A stretch of DNA of 56,245 bases from the NCBI GenBank assembly GCA_944387035.1, contig CALXDJ010000013.1, positions 1 through 56,245 of the forward strand, given 5' to 3'. The stretch is from an uncultured Oscillospiraceae bacterium. GTDB taxonomy: Bacteria; Bacillota; Clostridia; Oscillospirales; Oscillospiraceae. Position numbers and translations under genes: made by a program. Below are positions 1 to 7,729 of this stretch, piece after piece (the stretch's first letter is position 1; each line of letters starts with the position of its first letter). The notes beneath the pieces are model-generated. The model did not search any database, was not told the DNA's origin, and saw only the letters and a program-made list of their open reading frames with translations.

Positions 1-281
1 GCGCCGACATAGAGCTGGCCCTCCGTGCCCAGGTTCATGACCTTGGCGTGCTGGGCAAAGGCGAAGGCCAGGCCGGTAAAGATCAGAGGCGTGGCATAGC
101 TCAGGGTGGTCAAAATGGCCTCGCCGGAGCCAAAGGCACCCAGGAAGATGAGCTTATAGACCTGCACCGGGTTGAAACCGGCGGCAAAGAAGACGATGCC
201 GCCCAGGATCAGGGCCAGCACAAAGGCCAGCAGGGTGCGCAGAGCTACATATATGGTTTTGCGTGTGCCCACAAGTTCCAT
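1..281 (-). CDS. Nucleoside (BMP-type) ABC transporter permease, partial
   Basis: This is the N-terminal 93 residues of an inner-membrane permease; the rest lies beyond the left window edge. The ATG at 281-279 follows the ATPase stop by three bases, and the RBS (GGAGG) lies inside the end of the ATPase gene, which suggests translational coupling. The visible protein begins MELVGTRKTIYVALRTLL, continues into a hydrophobic segment, and then reads AGFNPVQVY and LGTEGQLYVGA. That last motif is typical of the first permease of BMP/Yuf-type simple-sugar and nucleoside importers. It should form the channel with a second permease expected just outside the window. The family is inferred from motifs and gene order. 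Confidence 0.85.
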   Translation of the reverse strand, partial: MELVGTRKTIYVALRTLLAFVLALILGGIVFFAAGFNPVQVYKLIFLGAFGSGEAILTTLSYATPLIFTGLAFAFAQHAKVMNLGTEGQLYVG

Positions 282-284
282 GCC

Positions 285-1802
285 TTATGCCTCCTTTCCC
301 GGGGCCTGTGCGGCGCCGGTCATCAAAAGTCCCAGCCGGTTGTCGTCAAAGCGCTCCGCACGGTCCACGGCCACAATGCGGCCCTGATAAATGACGGCGA
401 TGGTGTCGCTGAGTTTTTTTACCTCGTCCAGGTCGGCGGAAATCAGCAGGATTCCCTTCCCCTGGTCCCGGTAAGCGAGCATAACCTCATGGATGTACTC
501 CGAGGCCGATACGTCCACGCCCCGGGTGGGCTGGGCGCAGATCACCACTTCCGGAGACTGGGAGAAGACCCGGGCAATGACCACCTTCTGCTGGTTGCCG
601 CCGGAGAGCGCGCCGCAGGGCGTTGCAACGTTGGGGGCCTTGATGCGGAAATCCCGGGCCAGGGTTTCCGCGTTTTTCCGGATAAACCGGTAGTCCATGA
701 TGCCCCGGCGGCTGAACTGGGGCTGCTTCTCATAGCCCAGGATGGAGTTTTCCTCAATGGACCGGGCCAGGGACAGTCCCCGCACCGTGCGGTCCTCGGG
801 CACATGGCCGATGCCGGCTGCAATGAAGTCCGCAGCCGTGCCCTGAATTTTGTTCCCGTTGAGCCGCAGTTCCATGGAGTCAGGCTGGAGCAGGCCGGTG
901 AGGGCTTCAATGAGCTCCGTCTGGCCGTTGCCGTCGATGCCGGCCACGCCCAGAATCTCGCCGCGATGGAGGGAAAGCGCGATGTTCTGGAGAATGGGAA
1001 TCCCGTTTCTGCGGTAAGACAGATGCTCCACGGAGAAGAACGTCTCACCGATTGCTTGGGAGGGATGGCGGCCCTCAAAGCTGTATTCCCGGCCCACCAT
1101 CATGCTGGCCAGCTGCTCCATGGAGGTTTTGTCCTTATCCACGCTGCCGATGAGCTGGCCGTCCCGGAGAACGGTGCACCGGTCGGCAATCTCCATGACC
1201 TCATAGAGCTTGTGGGTAATGATGATGATGCTCTTCCCTTCCGCGCGCAGCTGCCGCAGGGCCGAGAAGAACTCCTGGACCTCAATGGGCGTGAGGACGG
1301 CAGTGGGCTCGTCCAGAATCAAAATGTCCGCGCCCCGGTAGAGCGCCTTGAGAATCTCCACCCGCTGCATCTGGCCCACGGAGAGGGTTTCCACCTTGGC
1401 CCGGGGATCCACCTGGAATCCGCTGCGCTGTTCCAGCTCCTCCACTTCCCGGACCGCCTGTTCAAAATCAAAGAACACGCCCCGGCGGGGTTCCCGGCCC
1501 GCCACAATGTTTTCTGCCACGGTGAGCACGGGAATCAGCATAAAATGCTGATGCACCATACCCACGCCGGCTCGAATGGCTGCCTGGGAGTCCCGGAGCG
1601 TGACGGATTTTCCGTTGAGGAAAATCTCGCCGCTGGAGGGCTTGTGCATGCCGTAGAGAATTTTCATCAGGGTGGTTTTTCCGGCGCCGTTCTCCCCTAA
1701 AACAGCGTGGATTTCCCCTTGCCGTAAGGTGAAATCCACGTTGCTCAGTGCCTGAACGGTGCCGAAATTCTTTGAAATGCCCCGCATTTCAACCGCATTC
1801 AT
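285..1802 (-). CDS. Nucleoside ABC transporter ATP-binding protein (double ATPase)
   Basis: This 505-residue cytoplasmic protein has two fused ABC ATPase domains, as in sugar and nucleoside importers of the RbsA/YufO type. Domain 1 has Walker A GENGAGKTT near residue 36, signature LSVGQMQRVE and Walker B ILILDEPTAVL. Domain 2 has a degenerate P-loop (GIDGNGQTEL), signature LSGGNQQKV and the EGQ-type switch CAQPTRGVD, the usual asymmetry of this class. It lies 30 bp downstream of the BMP lipoprotein gene and directly before the permease, so it should power that importer. The substrate is inferred to be a nucleoside from the PNP and deaminase genes upstream. Confidence 0.93.
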   Translation of the reverse strand: MNAVEMRGISKNFGTVQALSNVDFTLRQGEIHAVLGENGAGKTTLMKILYGMHKPSSGEIFLNGKSVTLRDSQAAIRAGVGMVHQHFMLIPVLTVAENIVAGREPRRGVFFDFEQAVREVEELEQRSGFQVDPRAKVETLSVGQMQRVEILKALYRGADILILDEPTAVLTPIEVQEFFSALRQLRAEGKSIIIITHKLYEVMEIADRCTVLRDGQLIGSVDKDKTSMEQLASMMVGREYSFEGRHPSQAIGETFFSVEHLSYRRNGIPILQNIALSLHRGEILGVAGIDGNGQTELIEALTGLLQPDSMELRLNGNKIQGTAADFIAAGIGHVPEDRTVRGLSLARSIEENSILGYEKQPQFSRRGIMDYRFIRKNAETLARDFRIKAPNVATPCGALSGGNQQKVVIARVFSQSPEVVICAQPTRGVDVSASEYIHEVMLAYRDQGKGILLISADLDEVKKLSDTIAVIYQGRIVAVDRAERFDDNRLGLLMTGAAQAPGKEA

Positions 1803-1832
1803 AGAAGCACCGCCTTTTTATCATGTGAAAGG

Positions 1833-2933
1833 TTACTTGCTCTGGCCGTACTGGGCAATCCAGCCATCCACTTCGTCCATGGTGGTGGGCAGGGAGACGC
1901 CGCTGTTCACGTACCACTCCTGCGCGGCATCCACCTTTTCCAGCAGGTCCTCGGGCAGCTCCACGGAGGCATCCTCGGTCAGATAGGCAAAGGCGCCGTC
2001 GGAGAAGGAGGGATACACATTACCGGCTGTCCAGGTGCCGTCAAGGATCTGCTGGCACTGGGCATAGGCAATGTCCGTGAGCACGAAGCCCGCCGTGGCG
2101 GGAATGTAGGGAGAGAGGCTGTTCTGGTTGGCGCCGCAGCCCAGACCGTAGAACTGCTTTTCTTCCAAGGCCGCCCAAATGCCGGCGCCGCTGCCGGCCA
2201 GGTTCTGGACCACGTCCACGCCCTGGTTGTACATGGCGACAGCCATTTCCTTGCCGGTGTTGACGTCGGTGAAGTTGCCCACCGTGGACACCAGCACTTC
2301 CACCTCGGGATCGTAGAACCGGGCGCCGCAGGCGAAACCGGTGCTCATGGCGTTGAGGGTAGCGGTATCCAGACCCTGAATGGCGCCCACCTTCTTGTCG
2401 GGGTTGGTGAACTCAAAGCGGTCATCGGTGGTCATGAGACCGGCAATGACGCCGGTGAGGAAGGTCTGCTCCGCACCGTTTTTCAGAATGTTGCACACGT
2501 TGGGGTTGTCGGAAGCGTTATCCACCAGGGTGAACTTCTGATCCGGATACTGGGGCGCGATCTCATCAAGAGCGGTGGCGCCGTCGGTGGACAGCACGAT
2601 GATCAGGTCATAGGAGCCGTCCTGTGCGAAGTTGTAGGTCATAGTGGTGTACTCGTCGGGAGAAGAGGGCTCTGCGTAATCAAACGTGATGCCCAGATCC
2701 TCCTTGGCCTTCTCCAGACCGGCGTATACCATGTCGTTGAAGTTGTTGTCGCCCAGGCCGCTGGTGGTCAGCACCACGCCGATCTTGGCAGCGGCAGTGC
2801 CTTCTGCTTCCTGGTTTTCCTCGTTCTGGGCGGGCTCCTTGTCGGCAGCCTCCAGATCGGTGGTTCCGCCGCAGGCGCTCAGGGTCCCCAGCATCAGGGT
2901 CAGAGCCAGCAGCATGGCAAGTCCTTTTTTCAT
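1833..2933 (-). CDS. BMP family nucleoside-binding lipoprotein
   Basis: This 366-residue extracellular solute-binding lipoprotein belongs to the BMP/PnrA/TmpC family, whose known ligands are mainly purine nucleosides. The ATG at 2933 was chosen because GAGGAGG lies a few bases upstream and the product then begins with a perfect lipoprotein signal: MKK, a hydrophobic core and LSACGG. An acidic Gln/Glu-rich linker follows. The mature domain opens IGVVLTTSGLGDNNFND, the hallmark BMP motif. The gene precedes the ATPase and permease, giving the usual binding protein-ATPase-permease order. A -10 box and a palindromic regulator site lie in its 5' leader region (3015-3056). Confidence 0.93.
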   Translation of the reverse strand: MKKGLAMLLALTLMLGTLSACGGTTDLEAADKEPAQNEENQEAEGTAAAKIGVVLTTSGLGDNNFNDMVYAGLEKAKEDLGITFDYAEPSSPDEYTTMTYNFAQDGSYDLIIVLSTDGATALDEIAPQYPDQKFTLVDNASDNPNVCNILKNGAEQTFLTGVIAGLMTTDDRFEFTNPDKKVGAIQGLDTATLNAMSTGFACGARFYDPEVEVLVSTVGNFTDVNTGKEMAVAMYNQGVDVVQNLAGSGAGIWAALEEKQFYGLGCGANQNSLSPYIPATAGFVLTDIAYAQCQQILDGTWTAGNVYPSFSDGAFAYLTEDASVELPEDLLEKVDAAQEWYVNSGVSLPTTMDEVDGWIAQYGQSK

Positions 2934-3014
2934 CGTAATCCTCCTCGATTTTTCTACTTTGAATGTTGCTTTTTCAGGCATTTACAGATGAATGCCCCTG
3001 ATTCAATGCCAAAA

Positions 3015-3056
3015 ATTATAGCATGCAGATTCGGGGCAGAATGCGACAAATGTCGC
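3015..3056 (-). promoter_or_regulatory. bmp promoter with Crp/Fnr-type operator centred at about -41.5
   Basis: Reading the minus strand, a consensus -10 TATAAT occupies 3020-3015 and there is no good -35. The perfect palindrome GCGACA-AA-TGTCGC occupies 3043-3056. If transcription starts near 3008, the palindrome centre is at -41.5, the classic class II position where Crp/Fnr activators replace the -35 contact. A Crp/Fnr-family gene ends only 79 bp away. The operator assignment is inferred from geometry. Confidence 0.6.
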
Positions 3057-3134
3057 GTCACAGAAAGATCATACCTATTTTTGCGAACAAAAAGTGGGCT
3101 TTCTTCCCGCTGCCAGGGGAGGAAAGCCCGCTTT

Positions 3135-3824
3135 TCAGTGAAAATATTCCGATTTGCGCTGTTTGAGCCGCTCGTAGTGTTCCCGGTCGATATAGATGCT
3201 CTCCCGCCGGATCTCAATGAGTCCCTCTTCCCGGATGATGGGCAGGATTCGCTGCAGCGTCCGCACGGTGATGCCGATATAGTGGGCGATTTCCTGCCGC
3301 TTTTCTATGATCTTGACCGGCCCCTGAAAGCCCGGAGAGCAGGTGCGGACATAGAACTCATAGGCGTAGATCAGATAGGTGATGGTCCCGGCATAGGGCG
3401 GATAGGCGTTGCACTCGGAAATCCGCCAGAGCTCGAAATTCAGGCGGTTGATCGCCCGCTGAGAAATTTCCTGGGTGAAGCGGGGATAGCGGGCAAAGCA
3501 TTGCTGCATGGTGGCGGCGGGAATCATGGCCAGAGTGGCATTGGTCTTTGCGAAGATGGTGGCGCTGAAGGAATGGTGCTGCTCAAACATGCCCAAAACG
3601 CCGAATACGTCATCCACGGTGGCCCTGCGGTACCAGACCCGCTCGCCGCTGATGAAATTGCAGGTGGAGCAGCACACGCCGCTGAGAATGAGATAGGTAT
3701 CCGTGTTGTGTTCGCAATGGGAAATGATGATATCATCGGCTTTGTAGTGGCGGATCAGGATGGTGTCCAGAAGCTCGTCTGGAAGCTCGCTGAGCAGTTC
3801 AGCCACCCGGGGGCGGTATTTCAT
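3135..3824 (-). CDS. Crp/Fnr family transcriptional regulator
   Basis: This protein of about 229 residues has an N-terminal cyclic-nucleotide-binding-like beta-barrel (YLILSGVCCSTCNFISGERV region) and a C-terminal winged helix (RQEIAHYIGITVRTLQRIL, then GLIEIRRESIYI). No Fnr-like N-terminal cysteine cluster is visible, so oxygen sensing through Fe-S is not supported. The effector is unknown. The start is uncertain. The first in-frame ATG is at 3824 but lacks a ribosome site, while GGGGGAA lies 27 bases upstream and would suit a non-ATG start near residue -6. A TTG at 3863 is also possible. It sits inside the nucleoside operon, between PNP and the BMP gene. Confidence 0.85.
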   Translation of the reverse strand: MKYRPRVAELLSELPDELLDTILIRHYKADDIIISHCEHNTDTYLILSGVCCSTCNFISGERVWYRRATVDDVFGVLGMFEQHHSFSATIFAKTNATLAMIPAATMQQCFARYPRFTQEISQRAINRLNFELWRISECNAYPPYAGTITYLIYAYEFYVRTCSPGFQGPVKIIEKRQEIAHYIGITVRTLQRILPIIREEGLIEIRRESIYIDREHYERLKQRKSEYFH

Positions 3825-3921
3825 ATAATCGCGGATGTGCAGAAAAATTCCCCCTTTCACCAAAAGACATCCAACGGTGCGGGATCTGCGGCGCTTTGCC
3901 GGATTGGACGAGGCAATTGGA

Positions 3922-4746
3922 TCAAAGCGCGGAGCAGTCTGTTACAATGCGGGTGATGAGACGCTGCAGGTCCGACCCCCGGCGGTTTCCGATTTCGATG
4001 ACCTCCTCTTCCGTCAGGGGCTGGTCCAGAATGCCGGCGGCCATGTTGGTAATGAGAGAGAATGCCAATACCTGCAGTCCGCAGTGCGAGGCGGCAATGA
4101 CTTCCGGGACGGTGGACATGCCCACAGCGTCGGCGCCCAGGGTCCGGAAGGCCCGGATTTCCGCGGGCGTTTCGTAGCTGGGGCCGGTGCAGCCCAGGTA
4201 CACGCCTTTTTGCAGCATGAGCCCCAGAGACTGGGCGGCCTCCTGCGCGGCCTGGCGCAGAGCGGGCGTATACGTGTACGTCATATCGCAGAAGCGGGGA
4301 CCGAAAGACGCGTCGTTGGGCCCGATGAGGGGGTTGGTTCCCATGAAGTTGATATGGTCCTCAATGAGCATCAGGTCACCCACCTGGAAGCTGGTGTTGA
4401 TGCCGCCGGCGGCATTGGTCACGATCAGGGACGTCACACCCAGCTGCTTCATCACCCGCACGGGGAAAATAATGTCGGACAATGCGTGACCCTCATAGAA
4501 ATGGAGGCGGCCCTGCATGCAGATGACGGGCTTGCCGCCAAAGCGGCCCGCCACGAACTGGCCCTTGTGGCCCGGCGCGGTGGAGCAGACAAAGTGGGGA
4601 ATCTCGCCGTAGGGGATGACGTGCTTGTCCTCGATCACCTCGGCAATGCCGCCCAGGCCGGAGCCCAGAATCAGACCGATGCGGGGTGTTTCCCCAATGC
4701 GCGCACGGACATACTCCGCGGCTTCCTGTACGTAATTGCAATCCAT
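3922..4746 (-). CDS. punA: Purine nucleoside phosphorylase
   Basis: This 274-residue cytosolic enzyme splits purine (deoxy)nucleosides with phosphate into base and (deoxy)ribose-1-phosphate. The ATG at 4746 has GGAGGAACC upstream. Trimeric PNP family motifs are present: GLILGSGLGG near residue 27 (phosphate loop), RLHFYEGH, TNAAGGIN, GPSYETPAEIR, VGMSTVPE and TNMAAGI. The length is normal for the family. It lies 14 bp downstream of an adenosine-analogue deaminase gene and upstream of a BMP nucleoside importer. Together they would import, deaminate and phosphorolyse purine nucleosides or 5'-modified analogues. The family is secure; exact substrate preference is not visible. Confidence 0.95.
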   Translation of the reverse strand: MDCNYVQEAAEYVRARIGETPRIGLILGSGLGGIAEVIEDKHVIPYGEIPHFVCSTAPGHKGQFVAGRFGGKPVICMQGRLHFYEGHALSDIIFPVRVMKQLGVTSLIVTNAAGGINTSFQVGDLMLIEDHINFMGTNPLIGPNDASFGPRFCDMTYTYTPALRQAAQEAAQSLGLMLQKGVYLGCTGPSYETPAEIRAFRTLGADAVGMSTVPEVIAASHCGLQVLAFSLITNMAAGILDQPLTEEEVIEIGNRRGSDLQRLITRIVTDCSAL

Positions 4747-4760
4747 CAGATGGTTCCTCC

Positions 4761-6065
4761 TTACAGTTCGCTGATGATACGCCGGGCAGACGTTTCCGCA
4801 TTGCGGATCGCCCGCTCCAGATCGATGGTGGTATATTCGCCGTCCCGGTAAAGCACGCGTCCGTCCACCATGGTCAGGCACACATCACTGCCCTGGGCGG
4901 CAAAGACCACATTCCCCACCATATCATGACAGGGGTGAAGATAGGGGCGCCGGCGCTGGTCCAGCACAATGAGATCTGCCCGCATTCCGGTGCGCATGAG
5001 GCCGCAGTCCTCCCGGCCCTGGGCCAGAGCACCGGCCCGTGTGGCGGCCCAGAGGGCCTGCCGGGCGGAAATGGCGGTGGGATCTGCGGAGGTGGCCTTG
5101 AACAAGGTGGCGAACAGCTTGACCTCCTCCAGCAGGTTCAAATTGTTGTTGCTGGCTACGCCGTCGGTGCCCAGGGCCACGGATACGCCTTCTTGAAGCA
5201 GGCGGGGCGCCGGGCAAAAGCCGCTGGCCAGTTTCAGGTTGCTGACGGGGCAGCTGGCCACGGTGACGCCCTTCTCCCGCAGCAGGGAGAAGTCCTCCCC
5301 TTCCAGCCACACGCAGTGAGCCGCGGTGGTGGGAGCATCAAAGACGCCCAGGTCATAGAAGTAGCGGGCGGGGGTTTTTCCGCCGTGGCGGGCTTTGCAG
5401 GCCTCCTGCTCATCCCGGGTTTCGGAGAGGTGCAGGTGCATCCGCAGCCCCGTCCGGGCGGCCAGCTCGGCCATCCCGGCCGCTACCTTGGGCGTGGAGG
5501 TATATTCGGCGTGGATGGCCAGATCCAGTTTCAGACGGCCGTCTCCGGCATTGTGGAAGGAGTCCAGCATCCCCAGGGTTTCCTGATACTGGGGCAGCTC
5601 ATGGGCGGCGCGGTCGTCAAAGCAAGTCACCGCCAGGCTCAGATTCATCTTGGCGCCGGCTTCCAGTACGGCGCGGCTGTTGGCCTCGCCGCCGAAATAC
5701 ATATCGGTGGTGGAGACCACACCGAAGCGCAGCATTTCCGCCATGGCCAGCAGAGTGCCGTTGTAGATATCCTCATCGGTGAGCCGGGCCTCAAAGGGGA
5801 ACACCTTTTTGTTCAGCCAGTCGGACAGGGACAGATCTTCCGCATACCCGCGCAGAAGCGTCATGGCCGAATGGCTGTGGGCGTTGTAAAAACCGGGCAT
5901 GAGCAGTTTGCCGGTGCCGTCGTAGCGCTCGCCGAAGTCCTCCTGCGGTTCCGTGTCGCAGATACACGCGATTTTGCCGTCCCGCACCCCCACAAAGCGG
6001 TTGGCCTGATAGTGGAGCGTATCGTCCAAAATTCCGATGTTGGCAAAAAGCATCTCGGGTCCCAT
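4761..6065 (-). CDS. mtaD: Amidohydrolase: 5'-methylthioadenosine/SAH/5'-deoxyadenosine deaminase family
   Basis: This 434-residue metal-dependent deaminase belongs to the amidohydrolase superfamily (TrzN/MtaD/DadD branch). Metal ligands are visible as H63 and H65 (NAHSHS), H212 (HLHLSE), H250 (AAHCVW) and D301 (GTDGVASNN). The conserved E and surrounding motifs match enzymes that convert MTA, S-adenosylhomocysteine or 5'-deoxyadenosine to inosine analogues. The start at 6065 follows CAGGAGGAAAGG. It is first in the minus-strand operon, directly before purine nucleoside phosphorylase, which could act on its product. It is divergent from a radical SAM gene, whose reaction releases 5'-deoxyadenosine. 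Substrate choice within the family is inference. Confidence 0.85.
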   Translation of the reverse strand: MGPEMLFANIGILDDTLHYQANRFVGVRDGKIACICDTEPQEDFGERYDGTGKLLMPGFYNAHSHSAMTLLRGYAEDLSLSDWLNKKVFPFEARLTDEDIYNGTLLAMAEMLRFGVVSTTDMYFGGEANSRAVLEAGAKMNLSLAVTCFDDRAAHELPQYQETLGMLDSFHNAGDGRLKLDLAIHAEYTSTPKVAAGMAELAARTGLRMHLHLSETRDEQEACKARHGGKTPARYFYDLGVFDAPTTAAHCVWLEGEDFSLLREKGVTVASCPVSNLKLASGFCPAPRLLQEGVSVALGTDGVASNNNLNLLEEVKLFATLFKATSADPTAISARQALWAATRAGALAQGREDCGLMRTGMRADLIVLDQRRRPYLHPCHDMVGNVVFAAQGSDVCLTMVDGRVLYRDGEYTTIDLERAIRNAETSARRIISEL

Positions 6066-6108
6066 CCTTTCCTCCTGTTCCGGACGGAGCAGGATTCATT
6101 TATCGTCT

Positions 6109-6138
6109 ATCCTATCATACGCGGCGAATTTCGGTCAA
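6109..6138 (-). promoter_or_regulatory. Candidate promoter of the nucleoside salvage operon
   Basis: On the minus strand, TTGACC (6138-6133) and TAGGAT (6114-6109) are 18 bp apart and 45 bp upstream of the deaminase start. An overlapping TATGAT is too close to this -35 to use it. Confidence 0.45.
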
Positions 6139-6325
6139 GGGGCGCCGCACCGGAGCGGGCGTCATGAAGCAGAGGACGGTGCGGAATTTGGGGGGAAATC
6201 TGCGGCAAGGGCGTCATTTGTCCTGTCTGGGTGGATGGCAATGTGATATGATAAAAGAAAAGCCGGGCCCGGCGTGGGTGGAAGGGCGCCGTGTCCGGCG
6301 AGAAGTGTTCAAAAAGGAGAAGTCT

Positions 6326-7456
6326 ATGCCTGCTGTCAATGTACTCATCAAACCTGCCTCCTCTGCCTGCAATATGCACTGTCAGTACTGCTTTTATCGG
6401 GATGTGGCGGACCACCGCCAGCAAGCCTGCCAGGGGATGGTGTCCCTGGAGACCATGGAGCGGATCGTGGCGGCGGCCATGGAGTATGCCGAAGGGACAT
6501 GCGCGTTTGGCTTCCAGGGCGGAGAGCCGACATTGGCGGGGCTGGATTTTTACCGCGGCGTTCTGGAACTGGAGGAGCGCTACCGCAAGCCGGGCGTCCG
6601 GATCTGCAATGCCATCCAGACCAACGGATTGTGCGTGGATGAGGAATGGGCCCGCTTTTTGGCACAGAATCATTTTCTCGTGGGACTGTCCTTGGACGGA
6701 CCGGCGGACATCCACAACCGCAACCGCCGGGACACGACGGGAAACGGCACATTCAACCAAGTCATGCGGGCGGCCCGTATGCTGGAAAAAGCCGGAGCGG
6801 AATACAATATCCTCTGCGTGGTAACGGGACAAACCGCCCGGTTCGTGGAACAGATCTACCGGTTTTTCCGCCGCCAGGGCTTTCGGTGGCTGCAGTTTAT
6901 CCCCTGTCTGGAACCGCTGGATCAGGAGCGGGGGCAGGAGCGGTATCACCTCTCGGCCGAGGGGTACGGCACCTTCCTTTGCCGCTTGTTTGACCTCTGG
7001 TTTCAGGACCTGCAAAAGGGAGAATATGTCAGCATCCGGCATCTGGATAACTGGATCGGCATGCTGCTGGGACAGCCGCCGGAGGCGTGCAGTATGCGGG
7101 GCAGCTGTTCGGTTCAGTTCGTTGTGGAGGGAGACGGCGGCGTCTATCCCTGTGATTTCTATGTGCTGGATGACTTGCGGATGGGAACGGTGGGCCAGGA
7201 GAGCTTTGCCCAGATGGAGCAGAGCGAGGCGGCCTGCCGGTTCCGGGAAGCTTCCCGGCGGGTTCCCCAGGCCTGCCGGGAGTGCGGCGCGTATATGCTG
7301 TGCCGCAACGGCTGCCGCCGGGACCGGCTGGTGACGGCGGAGGGATTGGTGGACCGGAATTATTACTGCCAGGCCTATCGCATGTTTTTCGCGCAGCGCG
7401 GGCAGGCTCTGCGTCAGGCTGCGGCCATGGTATGCCGGATGGAGCGGCAGGCGTAA
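6326..7456 (+). CDS. Anaerobic sulfatase maturase-type radical SAM/SPASM enzyme
   Basis: This 376-residue cytosolic iron-sulfur enzyme has the radical SAM triad C15, C19, C22 (CNMHCQYC), then FGFQGGEPTL and a C-terminal SPASM region with clustered cysteines (CSMRGSC, YPCDFYVLDD, CRECGAYMLCRNGC). This layout matches anSME, which oxidises a Cys or Ser in sulfatases to formylglycine. Related SPASM enzymes modify peptides instead. The ATG at 6326 follows AAAGGAGA. No sulfatase is encoded in this window, so the partner is elsewhere or the substrate differs. It is divergent from a deaminase able, by family, to consume 5'-deoxyadenosine, the radical SAM by-product. Confidence 0.88.
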   Translation: MPAVNVLIKPASSACNMHCQYCFYRDVADHRQQACQGMVSLETMERIVAAAMEYAEGTCAFGFQGGEPTLAGLDFYRGVLELEERYRKPGVRICNAIQTNGLCVDEEWARFLAQNHFLVGLSLDGPADIHNRNRRDTTGNGTFNQVMRAARMLEKAGAEYNILCVVTGQTARFVEQIYRFFRRQGFRWLQFIPCLEPLDQERGQERYHLSAEGYGTFLCRLFDLWFQDLQKGEYVSIRHLDNWIGMLLGQPPEACSMRGSCSVQFVVEGDGGVYPCDFYVLDDLRMGTVGQESFAQMEQSEAACRFREASRRVPQACRECGAYMLCRNGCRRDRLVTAEGLVDRNYYCQAYRMFFAQRGQALRQAAAMVCRMERQA

Positions 7457-7481
7457 GATAACACAATCAAAATCAAACCCG

Positions 7482-7519
7482 CCAGGTCTCCGCCGGAATT
7501 GCATCCGGCGGAGACCTGG
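7482..7519 (+). terminator. 15-bp perfect inverted repeat after the radical SAM gene
   Basis: The arms at 7482-7496 (CCAGGTCTCCGCCGG) and 7505-7519 are perfectly complementary around an 8-nt loop. There is no T-run, so termination would be non-canonical; an RNA processing or stability element is an alternative. A second repeat with 10-bp arms (CCTGCACGGC) lies at 7540-7549 and 7573-7582. Confidence 0.5.
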
Positions 7520-7633
7520 TGCTCTGCGGGAATGTTTCACCTGCACGGCACAAAGAGATAAAATGATGGCCGGCCGTGCAGGAAAACTGGTTCCAAGGTT
7601 TGGAAAGTGTTACAAATTTGCGGAAAAATGAGG

Positions 7634-7662
7634 TTGCAAAGGGAGCGCACAGCCAGTACAAT
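7634..7662 (+). promoter_or_regulatory. Promoter of the M3 peptidase gene
   Basis: TTGCAA (7634-7639) and TACAAT (7657-7662) are separated by exactly 17 bp and lie 68 bp before the chosen start. This fits a sigma-A promoter. Confidence 0.5.
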
Positions 7663-7729
7663 GAGGGCCACTTTTCTCTCCCTGGCGGAAAATCCTGCGC
7701 TGATGCGCAGATCAAAAGGAGACAGGCTC

